This document shows positions 1 to 7,241 of a stretch of DNA of 64,000 bases, piece by piece. A program made the translations under genes and the position numbers. The stretch is from Poritiphilus flavus (lineage in GTDB: Bacteria; Bacteroidota; Bacteroidia; Flavobacteriales; Flavobacteriaceae): the NCBI RefSeq assembly GCF_009901585.1, contig NZ_WXYO01000002.1, positions 652,769-716,768 on the forward strand, given 5' to 3'. The first letter of the stretch is position 1, and each line of letters opens with the position of its first letter. The notes below the pieces were generated by a model. That model ran no database searches and was not told the origin of the DNA. It was given only the letters and a program-made list of their open reading frames with translations.

Positions 1-835
1 CGCGATCGCCGATCTCATTTTTGATCTGAACGCTTTGATTGAGGTAATTCAGTGCTTCTTCATGCTCGCCCTCCCAGCTATAAGCCTTTCCCAGATTGCT
101 ATAGGCCCTGGTCATTGCTCTCATATTGCCTGCTCCTTCGGCTAACTCGGCGCTCTTTAAAAGATTTTCCAAAGCGAGATCATGGTTTTTGAGTTCTATA
201 TGACTCAGACCAATGTTGTTGTAGGCATTGGCAAGCGTATTGGGGTTACCTACCTCTTTCTTAAGCTCCAGGCTGTAGGTGTAGTATTCCAGGGCTTTTG
301 CATAATCCTGTTGCCCCACATATACATTACCTATATTATTGGTTACACGTGATAATCCTACTTTATCATCGAGTTCTTCGGAGAGTTTTAAACCTGTTAA
401 CAGGTTTTTTAAGGCTTCGGGATAGTTGCCAAGCTCATAGTGCACAGTACCCAGATTACTAAGGGTTGTAGCCATGCCTTTCTTATCGTTCAGGCTGCGG
501 TTCAATTCGTAGCTTTCCTCAAAAGCCTTCAACGCTTCCCTGAAATTGCCCTGAATAGCATAGGTATTTCCGATACGCCTGATCACTGTTGATTCCCAGG
601 CCGGGTTTTTTCTATCCCTGGAGAATTCCAGGATCTCATAACCAAAAGCCCTGGCACTATCCAGATCTTTTCTGAATTTGAGCATGAATAATTCCAAGCC
701 GGCATGGTACCTAAGAGAGTCTATCGCTGCGTTGTCTTGCCAGACATTCTTCAGACTATCCGCTTTAGAGCTTTGCCCTATAATCGAACAGAAGAATGCA
801 CTTCCTAAAAACAGGATGTAAAAAAGGTGTCTCAT
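1..835 (-). CDS. TPR-repeat protein, N-terminal part (cut by window edge)
   Basis: Reading the minus strand from an ATG at 833-835 gives an open frame that continues to the window edge (278 codons). It starts with a signal peptide-like segment (MRHLFYILFLGSAFF) and then has several 34-40 residue tetratricopeptide repeats with typical stretches such as ALTGLxxSEEL-type helices, AYNNIGLSHIEL and AYSNLGKAYSWEG. In flavobacteria such exported TPR arrays usually form the sensor part of a histidine kinase or of a LuxR-type regulator, with a membrane helix and effector domain after the repeats; that part lies outside the window, so the effector is unknown. Signal peptide and repeats are seen; the sensor role is inferred. 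Confidence 0.8.
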   Translation of the reverse strand, partial: MRHLFYILFLGSAFFCSIIGQSSKADSLKNVWQDNAAIDSLRYHAGLELFMLKFRKDLDSARAFGYEILEFSRDRKNPAWESTVIRRIGNTYAIQGNFREALKAFEESYELNRSLNDKKGMATTLSNLGTVHYELGNYPEALKNLLTGLKLSEELDDKVGLSRVTNNIGNVYVGQQDYAKALEYYTYSLELKKEVGNPNTLANAYNNIGLSHIELKNHDLALENLLKSAELAEGAGNMRAMTRAYSNLGKAYSWEGEHEEALNYLNQSVQIKNEIGDR

Positions 836-904
836 TTTCTAGGGCGGGAGAGCTTTGATCTATCGGTTATCCGGTACTTAAATTTAAGATATAATGCCTA
901 AATC

Positions 905-946
905 ACAAAAAAAGGCCTGCGGTTTAGCAGGCCCTGATTGTTTTTT
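905..946 (-). terminator. Rho-independent terminator of the DUF2141 gene
   Basis: A perfect 7-bp stem (GGCCTGC 914-920, GCAGGCC 927-933) with a 6-base loop. On the minus strand it is followed by a run of seven T (plus-strand A 907-913) and lies 17-30 bases after the stop of the DUF2141 gene. The plus-strand side also has TTTTTT (941-946), so it may work in both directions. Confidence 0.85.
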
Positions 947-962
947 GATTGATGAGTTTCGC

Positions 963-1382
963 TTAAAAGCGGATTCGAAATTCCAGGTCTTCACCATTCA
1001 CTTCGAATTTGGCTGATTCAAAATTCGGAGGTCCCATGGCCATTTCATTCCCACTCATTCCAAAGCTTTCCTTAGGCATTCCATTGTCCTGAAAATCCAT
1101 TCGCTGGTTGTCATTGGCATCCTGCATCACCATTATGGCATAGGTGCCCGGCTTTACGTTTTCAAAGGTCATACTGAGTTCCCCGGCCTTGCTTTTCTCC
1201 TTAAGACTTACCAGCCCGGGGCCTTTCATAAATGTCTCCGAACTGTGCAGGGAGGCTAGAATATGCCCTTCGTCCGACAGCACATTTTCAATAGTCACCT
1301 TTACGGTTACGCCCTCAGCTTCCTGAGCTTTTAGGACGATACTGCTTAAGAATACGGATAAAATAACTGCTAGTGTTTTCAT
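963..1382 (-). CDS. Secreted DUF2141 domain protein
   Basis: 139 residues with an N-terminal signal peptide (MKTLAVILSVFLSSIVLKAQ) followed by one small beta-sandwich domain. The pattern VTIENVLSDEGHILASLHSSETF, then GTYAIMVMQDANDNQRMD and GMPKESFGMS, is the hallmark of the DUF2141 family: a short exported domain with a DANDNxxMD turn near the middle. The family is common in Bacteroidota and proteobacteria and its biochemical role is not established. The gene is monocistronic: it has its own terminator downstream and is divergent from the TonB-dependent receptor. The start is supported by the signal peptide. Confidence 0.85.
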   Translation of the reverse strand: MKTLAVILSVFLSSIVLKAQEAEGVTVKVTIENVLSDEGHILASLHSSETFMKGPGLVSLKEKSKAGELSMTFENVKPGTYAIMVMQDANDNQRMDFQDNGMPKESFGMSGNEMAMGPPNFESAKFEVNGEDLEFRIRF

Positions 1383-1474
1383 TGAATATAAGTTTTGTTG
1401 TTAACGATGCCCCAAAATTCCGGACTCAGTTCATCAGACTGAAATCAAGTTGCCTGAATTGTCGGTTTTAGCTA

Positions 1475-1530
1475 CCGAATTGTCAAAGGAAAAACGGATT
1501 GCGATTCGTCCCTGGAATTCGACAATTCGG
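1475..1530. promoter_or_regulatory. Inverted repeat in the leader of the TonB-dependent receptor gene
   Basis: CCGAATTGTC (1475-1484) and GACAATTCGG (1521-1530) are a perfect 10-bp inverted repeat 36 bases apart. A third copy of GAATTGTC starts at about 1456, and CGGT...ACCG can pair just before it. The element lies 60-115 bases upstream of the receptor start and between two divergent genes. It could be an operator or a hairpin in the receptor leader; nothing here decides which. Confidence 0.45.
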
Positions 1531-1590
1531 TCCATTCGTTTAGGCAATCGCCTCTCAGCTGTAGAATTTTGTACCATCAAAACGCTAAAA

Positions 1591-3750
1591 ATGAAACAGC
1601 TACTAACCACAACTTTTTTCATGTTAACTGCCTTGGGCTTTGCTCAAAATGAGGTTTCAGGTACGATTACTGATGAGAAGGGATTACCCTTATCAGGAGC
1701 GAATATTTACCTGGAAGGCACTTATGATGGTGCCTCCTCAGATGAAAATGGAAATTTCTCTTTTGAAACCACGGAAACAGGTACCCAAACCCTGGTAGTA
1801 TCCATGCTGGGTTACGACAGCCATTTAGAGGCTGGGGATGTTTCATACTTTAAAGGACTGAGCATTTCACTTTCAGAAGCCATAAACACCCTGAGCGGGG
1901 TCACCCTTACGGCAGGTACCTTTGAGGCTGGAGACAATTCCAAAGCTTCCGTACTGAAACCACTTGATATTGTTACAACGGCTGGTGCGGCCGGAGACTT
2001 TGTAGCGGCGCTCCAGACCTTGCCGGGAACCACCACTGTAAATGAAGACGGACGCCTTTTCGTTCGCGGTGGTACAGCAGGTGAGACCCAGGTTTTTATA
2101 GATGGCCTCAGAGTCTTTCAACCCTTCAATGCCACGGCCAATAACATCCCTACCCGTGGGCGTTTTTCACCCTTTCTTTTTAAGGGGATCACCTTCAGTA
2201 CTGGAGGTTATTCCGCCGAGTACGGCCAGGCACTTTCCAGTGTATTGTTGTTAAATACGACCGATATACCGGACCAGGAGAAGACGGACATTTCTATGAT
2301 GTCTGTAGGTGGCGGACTGGGCCATACAGAGATATGGGGCGATGAATCCTTGAGTATCAATACGTTCTACATCAACCTGGCGCCCTATGAATCGCTGATC
2401 CCCTCTACTCAAGGGGTTCGATGGAATAGCCCCTATGAATCCGCTTCAGGTGAGGCGGTATTTAGAAGCAAAGGAGAAAAGAACCTTTTTAAACTCTATA
2501 CTGGCTTCACACATGCCAACCTGGATATCGAACAGCAGGATATCAATTTTGAGGAATTCGTTCCTTTCAATTTAAAGAATAACAATCTTTACTTTAACGC
2601 TTCCTACAAGCACTTTTTTGAAAACGAGTGGACCCTGAACACTGGTGCCAGTATCTCTTTTGACACCAATGATATTGGACTTTTTGAGGATGAAATAGAC
2701 GGTAAAGAAACGGCATCTCACCTCAAATTGAAACTCAAAAAAAACTTTAGCAGCCGTTTTAACCTGGCATTCGGCGCGGAGTATTTCCTCATCAATTACG
2801 ACGAGTCTTTTAGGTCCGGGCAGGCAATGGCCTTTGATTACGGTTTTGAAGATCAGTTAGGTGCGGTTTTTACCGAAGCCGACATTTTCTTTAGTAACAA
2901 GCTGGCTATGAAACTGGGCTCACGATTGGAGTATTCAGAGCTTACCGGAGATTACCAATTGTCACCTAGGGCCTCTTTCGCTTTCAAGAGCAGTGAGAAA
3001 GGACAGTTTTCACTGGCCTATGGGGATTTTTACCAAAATCCGATCACGGAGTACCTCAAATTTGATCAGGATCTAAAGGCTCAGAAGACGACTCACTATA
3101 TCCTTAATTATCAGTTCCTGGGCGATGGCAAGACACTAAGAGCAGAAGGCTACTACAAACACTATGACCGCCTGGTGAAATTCAATACCGAATTACCGCA
3201 GTTTAATTCCGTATATAACAACGACGGCGAGGGATACGCGGCTGGGCTTGATCTCTTTTGGCGGGACAACAAAAGTATTAAATACCTGGACTACTGGATC
3301 TCGTATTCTTACCTGGATACCGAACGCGATTTCCGGAATTTTAGAGAGGCTGCTACCCCGAACTTTGCACCAAAACACAACTTTTCTTTGGTTACCAAGT
3401 ATTGGATGGATAAATGGCGTTCACAAATAGGGTTTTCCTATAGCTACGGTTCGGGCAGACCTTACGACAATCCGAATACGGCGGATTTTATGGCTGAAAA
3501 GACCAGGGCCTTTAACAACCTGAGTTTTAACTGGGCCTATTTGATAGACCAGCAAAAGATCCTTTACTTTTCGGTAAACAACGTCTTGGGATTCAATAAT
3601 ATCAATAACTACCAATACTCCCGTACACCCAATGCTAATGGAGTTTTTGAACGACAAGCGCTAAGGCCTGCGGCGGATAGTTTCTTCTTTGTCGGCTTCT
3701 TCTGGACCATCAGTACGGACAACAAAAGCAATCAGTTGGATAACCTTTAG
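1591..3750 (+). CDS. TonB-dependent outer-membrane receptor
   Basis: 719 residues. The chosen ATG at 1591 gives a clean signal peptide (MKQLLTTTFFMLTALGFAQ); the frame is open further upstream but that stretch holds the inverted-repeat leader. After the signal comes a carboxypeptidase-regulatory-like domain (about 20-105, VSGTITDEKGLPLSGANIYL and VVSMLGYDS), a plug domain (about 110-240, with LFVRGGTAGETQVFIDGL), and a beta-barrel to the end. Such receptors import a ligand across the outer membrane using TonB energy. No SusD-like partner lies next to it, so it is not a standard glycan-utilisation pair. It is 71 bp ahead of the coxD-like gene in the same direction; whether it feeds the molybdenum-hydroxylase locus (substrate or molybdate uptake) is only a guess. 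Confidence 0.9.
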   Translation: MKQLLTTTFFMLTALGFAQNEVSGTITDEKGLPLSGANIYLEGTYDGASSDENGNFSFETTETGTQTLVVSMLGYDSHLEAGDVSYFKGLSISLSEAINTLSGVTLTAGTFEAGDNSKASVLKPLDIVTTAGAAGDFVAALQTLPGTTTVNEDGRLFVRGGTAGETQVFIDGLRVFQPFNATANNIPTRGRFSPFLFKGITFSTGGYSAEYGQALSSVLLLNTTDIPDQEKTDISMMSVGGGLGHTEIWGDESLSINTFYINLAPYESLIPSTQGVRWNSPYESASGEAVFRSKGEKNLFKLYTGFTHANLDIEQQDINFEEFVPFNLKNNNLYFNASYKHFFENEWTLNTGASISFDTNDIGLFEDEIDGKETASHLKLKLKKNFSSRFNLAFGAEYFLINYDESFRSGQAMAFDYGFEDQLGAVFTEADIFFSNKLAMKLGSRLEYSELTGDYQLSPRASFAFKSSEKGQFSLAYGDFYQNPITEYLKFDQDLKAQKTTHYILNYQFLGDGKTLRAEGYYKHYDRLVKFNTELPQFNSVYNNDGEGYAAGLDLFWRDNKSIKYLDYWISYSYLDTERDFRNFREAATPNFAPKHNFSLVTKYWMDKWRSQIGFSYSYGSGRPYDNPNTADFMAEKTRAFNNLSFNWAYLIDQQKILYFSVNNVLGFNNINNYQYSRTPNANGVFERQALRPAADSFFFVGFFWTISTDNKSNQLDNL

Positions 3751-3821
3751 GAATCTCCTGTCAAAATTTGCAACAGGCGGCCATTTTGGGTATCTTAAAC
3801 ATCGAATTTGATAATGTTTTT

Positions 3822-4712
3822 ATGCCGCAAAAAGAGTTGGCCGAAATTCAGGAAATGTTCCGGGAACAGGGCTATATCAGTGATGATGCCATTGCGATGT
3901 CCGTTTACCTGGCGATGAAGCTGGAAAAACCGCTTCTTGTTGAAGGACCGGCCGGGGTTGGAAAAACTGAGATCGGGAAAGTAATGGCCAAAGCAATGGA
4001 AGCAGATTTTATTCGACTTCAATGCTACGAAGGCCTGGACAGTACTCACGCACTATACGAATGGAACTACCAGCACCAACTGCTTCACTTAAAGATGCAG
4101 GAGCAAAAAGGACTGGATCCCAAGCAGCTTGAAGCTACCATCTTCGCAGATAAATTTCTTCTTAAGCGACCTGTCTTACAGGCAATTACCCATCCAAAGA
4201 AAGCAGTATTACTCATAGATGAAATTGACCGTGCAGACGAGGAGTTCGAGAGCTTTTTGCTTGAGGTACTATCAGATTGGCAGGTTACCATACCTGAGAT
4301 TGGGACTATTAGCGCCACCCATAAACCTCAGACAATACTCACCGGGAATCGCACCAGGGAACTTTCTGAGGCCCTGAGAAGAAGATGCCTCTATCTCTGG
4401 ATCGACTATCCGGATTTTGCTAAGGAATTGGCAATCGTAAGGAGTAAAGTGCCCGAAGCCGATGAGAATCTGGGCAAACAGGTCTGTGCCTTTATGCAGG
4501 AACTGCGGCAGATGAAACTGGAAAAGACCCCTGGTGTATCAGAAACTATAGACTGGGCCAGGGCTCTTGCTTCCATGCATTTGAAGCATTTAGACAAACA
4601 GTTGGTAGAAGACACCCTTGGGGTGGTACTCAAAGACTGGCAGGACATCAGGAAAACCCAGGACGCATTATCTGAACTTCTGGAAAAAACAGGAGTGGAA
4701 TCGAGATTGTGA
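3822..4712 (+). CDS. coxD: MoxR-family AAA+ ATPase, CoxD-like
   Basis: 296 residues from the ATG at 3822 (MPQKELAEI); an in-frame TTG at 3768 would add 18 residues without family similarity. Walker A GPAGVGKTE lies near residue 42 and Walker B AVLLIDEIDRAD near 127, followed by a sensor region LTGNRTRELSEALRRRCLYLW. This is the MoxR type of AAA+ chaperone; the CoxD branch is needed in carboxydotrophs to build the Cu-S-Mo centre of CO dehydrogenase and works with the VWA protein CoxE. Here the coxE-like partner follows after a four-helix-bundle gene, and the hydroxylase subunits after that, so a maturation role is well supported by context. Confidence 0.85.
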   Translation: MPQKELAEIQEMFREQGYISDDAIAMSVYLAMKLEKPLLVEGPAGVGKTEIGKVMAKAMEADFIRLQCYEGLDSTHALYEWNYQHQLLHLKMQEQKGLDPKQLEATIFADKFLLKRPVLQAITHPKKAVLLIDEIDRADEEFESFLLEVLSDWQVTIPEIGTISATHKPQTILTGNRTRELSEALRRRCLYLWIDYPDFAKELAIVRSKVPEADENLGKQVCAFMQELRQMKLEKTPGVSETIDWARALASMHLKHLDKQLVEDTLGVVLKDWQDIRKTQDALSELLEKTGVESRL

Positions 4713-4719
4713 AAATGTA

Positions 4720-4800
4720 GAATTGAGGAATTGAAGAATTGAGGAATCGTGAAATTGTGAAGATTTGAAAATGAGGAATTGAGGAATCGTGAAACAGTAA
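4720..4800. repeat. Degenerate AATTGAGGAAT-type repeats, left flank of the four-helix-bundle gene
   Basis: The stretch is built from variants of gaattgaggaat and gtgaaattgtga. An 18-base unit aattgaggaatcgtgaaa occurs twice exactly, at 4737-4754 and 4777-4794 (period 40). GTGAAATTGTGAAG (from 4749) is close to the reverse complement of the TTTTACAATTTCAC units on the other side of the gene, so the two flanks are inverted relative to each other. Confidence 0.7.
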
Positions 4801-4861
4801 AAGTGTAAGGATATTGCAGTGTAGGAGAGTACTTTAGTAAGCCAAGCTAAAGGTATGATCT

Positions 4862-5233
4862 ATGTATAAGTATTACTTCGAAAAACTTGATGTATGGAAG
4901 TTAAGTCTTAAAGCCTGTCTTGAGATATATGGGCTTACTAAGAGCTTTCCAGATACCGAAAAATTTGGATTGATATCCCAGCTAAGGAGATCCATACTTT
5001 CTGTTTCTACGAATTTGGCCGAAGGATTGAGCAGGGCTTCTTATAAAGATCAGGCTCGTTTTACCTCAATTTCCTATGGTAGCCTGATGGAGAGCCTTAA
5101 CCTAATCATTGTTGCCTACCATTTAGGGTATATAGAAGAACAATCCTATAGTGATTTAAGGAGTAAAATAAATGTAATTTCTAATAAACTTAATGCTTTC
5201 CGAAAAACACAAATTAAGAGGATTCCAGAATGA
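4862..5233 (+). CDS. Four-helix-bundle protein of the 23S rRNA IVS / Avd-like family
   Basis: 123 residues. The pattern FEKLDVWKLSLKACLEIY, then FGLISQLRRSILSVSTNLAEG and the late ESLNLIIVAYHLGYIEE identify the family found in intervening sequences of 23S rRNA genes and related to the accessory protein Avd of diversity-generating retroelements. Members are small basic all-helical proteins thought to form pentameric barrels that bind nucleic acid. This copy is not in an rRNA gene. It sits between coxD and coxE, which are normally adjacent, and is bordered by low-complexity repeats in inverted orientation (4720-4800 and 5297-5342). No reverse transcriptase or variable repeat pair was seen nearby. 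Function here is unknown; the arrangement suggests an inserted unit. Confidence 0.85.
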   Translation: MYKYYFEKLDVWKLSLKACLEIYGLTKSFPDTEKFGLISQLRRSILSVSTNLAEGLSRASYKDQARFTSISYGSLMESLNLIIVAYHLGYIEEQSYSDLRSKINVISNKLNAFRKTQIKRIPE

Positions 5234-5296
5234 TAGTGAAGCTTAAGGAAAAATGAATAACTAGATAAAAACCATGCATTGATCCTAATTTCAGAG

Positions 5297-5342
5297 TTTT
5301 ACAATTTCACAATTTTACAATTTCACAGCTTTACAATTTCAC
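5297..5342. repeat. Three TTTTACAATTTCAC repeats, right flank of the four-helix-bundle gene
   Basis: Units start at 5297, 5313 and 5329 (period 16); the first two are identical over 14 bases and the third differs at one position. They are close to the reverse complement of units in the left flank. The right edge lies about 48 bases before the TTG proposed as start of the coxE-like gene. Confidence 0.75.
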
Positions 5343-5390
5343 ACAGCAATCCCCTAATCAATTAACAGAATTACTTTAAACTAAAACCCT

Positions 5391-6584
5391 TTGCCTCCAG
5401 AACTCCATACATATCAAACCTCTCTTTCGGCGAACATCATACAGTTCGGCAGGTTTCTGAGATCAAAAGGTTATTCCATTGGACCCCAGGAGGAATCAGA
5501 TGCCCTAAACGCCTTGGGTTTTTTGAGTATGCGCAAGGAGGATCTTTTCAGACAGGCCCTGAAGACCGTTTTTTCCAAGAATTTCTATCAGTTCGCTCAG
5601 TTTGAGGATTTGTACCGTGAATTCTGGTCTGAACTGGATAGGGCCCAGGATTCTAAGCTCAAAAAAAAACAGGATAAAAAGACACTACAGCAGAGTAGTC
5701 TGAGAAAAGAACTGAAGTTCCAGGCACTAAAAGACTGGCTGAACTTAAACCCATCTGAAGAAGAGCAGCCGACTGCTTCTTATAGCGACCTTGAGGTGCT
5801 CAGCAGAAAGAACTTCTCTGATCTGAGTCCGGACGAAATGGAACTTATCCTTTCAGCGCTTAAACGGATTGCCAAAAGGTTAGCGCATCAGAAGAGTAGA
5901 CTTCGCAAAAGAACCAAAAAGAGCTCCCATTTGGATATGAAACAAACCGTACGTCTAAACATGCGCACTGGTGGAGAGATACAGCGGCTGGTCTTCAGTG
6001 AAAAAAAGGAACGTAAGTTAAAACTGGTATTGCTCTGCGATGTAAGCCGCTCCATGGAGTTATACAGCAGGTTTTTTGTTCACCTTATATACGCCTTTCA
6101 AAATGCTTATGACAAAATTGAAACTTTTGTTTTTAGCACTGCTTTGCACCAGGTAAGTGAGATCCTTAAGAACCATGAATTTGGCAAGGCATTTGCCATG
6201 ATCTCTGAGCGGGTTCCGCAGTGGTCCGGAGGTACCACCATAGGGAGCTGTCTTATGGATTTTACAACTACCCATGCCCATAATTTGTTAGATAAAAAGA
6301 CCATTGTCTTTATCCTAAGTGATGGTTGGGACACCGGTGATCATCAGTCAATGGAGAATGCCATGTCTGTGATCTACAAAAAAAGCAAGAAAGTGATCTG
6401 GCTCAACCCGCTTGCCGGTAGTCCGAATTTTAGTCCTGAAGTGTTGGGTATGAAAACCGCCCTGCCTTATCTCGATCTGCTGGCCCCTGCACATAACCTT
6501 AAAAGCCTAAAACAGGCCCTGTATCTGGCTCAAAGGCGAAGGAATTTGACAACTTCTCCGGTTTTTAGCCAGAATTTTCACTAA
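5391..6584 (+). CDS. coxE: VWA domain protein, CoxE-like
   Basis: 397 residues if it starts at the TTG at 5391; there is no in-frame ATG before residue about 45, and the region from the TTG on already looks like the family. The C-terminal half holds a von Willebrand A domain with the MIDAS motif DVSRS in LVLLCDVSRSMELYSRFF (about residue 220), followed by SGGTTIGSCL and FILSDGWDTGD. The N-terminal half is charged and helical (KKQDKKTLQQ). CoxE-type proteins pair with MoxR/CoxD ATPases in maturation of CO dehydrogenase-type enzymes. The uncommon start codon, placed just after the repeat flank of the four-helix-bundle gene, fits the idea that an insertion displaced the original start region. 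Confidence 0.8.
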   Translation: MPPELHTYQTSLSANIIQFGRFLRSKGYSIGPQEESDALNALGFLSMRKEDLFRQALKTVFSKNFYQFAQFEDLYREFWSELDRAQDSKLKKKQDKKTLQQSSLRKELKFQALKDWLNLNPSEEEQPTASYSDLEVLSRKNFSDLSPDEMELILSALKRIAKRLAHQKSRLRKRTKKSSHLDMKQTVRLNMRTGGEIQRLVFSEKKERKLKLVLLCDVSRSMELYSRFFVHLIYAFQNAYDKIETFVFSTALHQVSEILKNHEFGKAFAMISERVPQWSGGTTIGSCLMDFTTTHAHNLLDKKTIVFILSDGWDTGDHQSMENAMSVIYKKSKKVIWLNPLAGSPNFSPEVLGMKTALPYLDLLAPAHNLKSLKQALYLAQRRRNLTTSPVFSQNFH

Positions 6585-6773
6585 ACCGGATTTTATGAGG
6601 GCTTTTCTTGAAGAAAGTTAAAAAAACAAGGGTTTTTCTATCATTTTTTAGCGGTTATTTTTTTATCTTAAGAATCCAAAATTTTAGACTGTTCACTTTA
6701 GCCTGATGGCTTAAACAGGTTCCTGCTGAAATTTTAAGAATACGAATATTTCAACTCATTAAATCGTAGAAAA

Positions 6774-7238
6774 ATGAAAATTTCTATTAAGGTCAATGGC
6801 GTTTCACATTCGCATGACATTGAGCCCAGAATAAGTCTTGCGCAATATTTAAGAGAGGAGCTTCAGCTTACCGGCACCCATATTGGTTGCGATACAAGTG
6901 GTTGCGGATCTTGTACCATATTAATTGACGGCGATGCGGTTAAATCGTGTACTGTACTTGCGGTGCAGGCAGATGGCTGTGAAGTTACTACTATAGAAGG
7001 GATGGCTAACGGAAGTGGGATGCATCCTATCCAGGAAGCGTTTAAGGAACATCACGGTTTACAATGCGGTTTCTGCACTCCAGGTATGGTAATGACTGCC
7101 GCAGAGATCATTAAAGCCAACCCAAATCCGACGGAAGCGGAGATCCGGGATGGACTCAAAGGAAATTTTTGCCGTTGCACGGGATATCACAACATAGTCA
7201 AATCCATTCAGCATGCTGCTGAACAAATCCAAAGTTAG
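6774..7238 (+). CDS. coxS: CO dehydrogenase-like hydroxylase, small [2Fe-2S] subunit
   Basis: 154 residues, normal length for the family. The plant-type ferredoxin cluster is held by C39, C44, C47 and C59 (CDTSGCGSC) and the second cluster of the helical domain by C98, C101, C133 and C135 (QCGFCTPG and CRCTGYHN). Q97 in QCGFC normally contacts the molybdopterin cofactor. The protein carries electrons from the Mo site of the large subunit to FAD in the medium subunit. The gene lies 3 bp before the large subunit gene. A 189-bp gap separates it from coxE, so its promoter may lie there, though no clear promoter motif was recognised. Confidence 0.93.
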   Translation: MKISIKVNGVSHSHDIEPRISLAQYLREELQLTGTHIGCDTSGCGSCTILIDGDAVKSCTVLAVQADGCEVTTIEGMANGSGMHPIQEAFKEHHGLQCGFCTPGMVMTAAEIIKANPNPTEAEIRDGLKGNFCRCTGYHNIVKSIQHAAEQIQS

Positions 7239-7241
7239 GTT

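Noticed and set aside
4720-5342. Could the repeats flanking the four-helix-bundle gene be a CRISPR array or a diversity-generating retroelement?
   Set aside because: Units are short, degenerate and without spacers, and no reverse transcriptase, template/variable repeat pair or cas gene is present.
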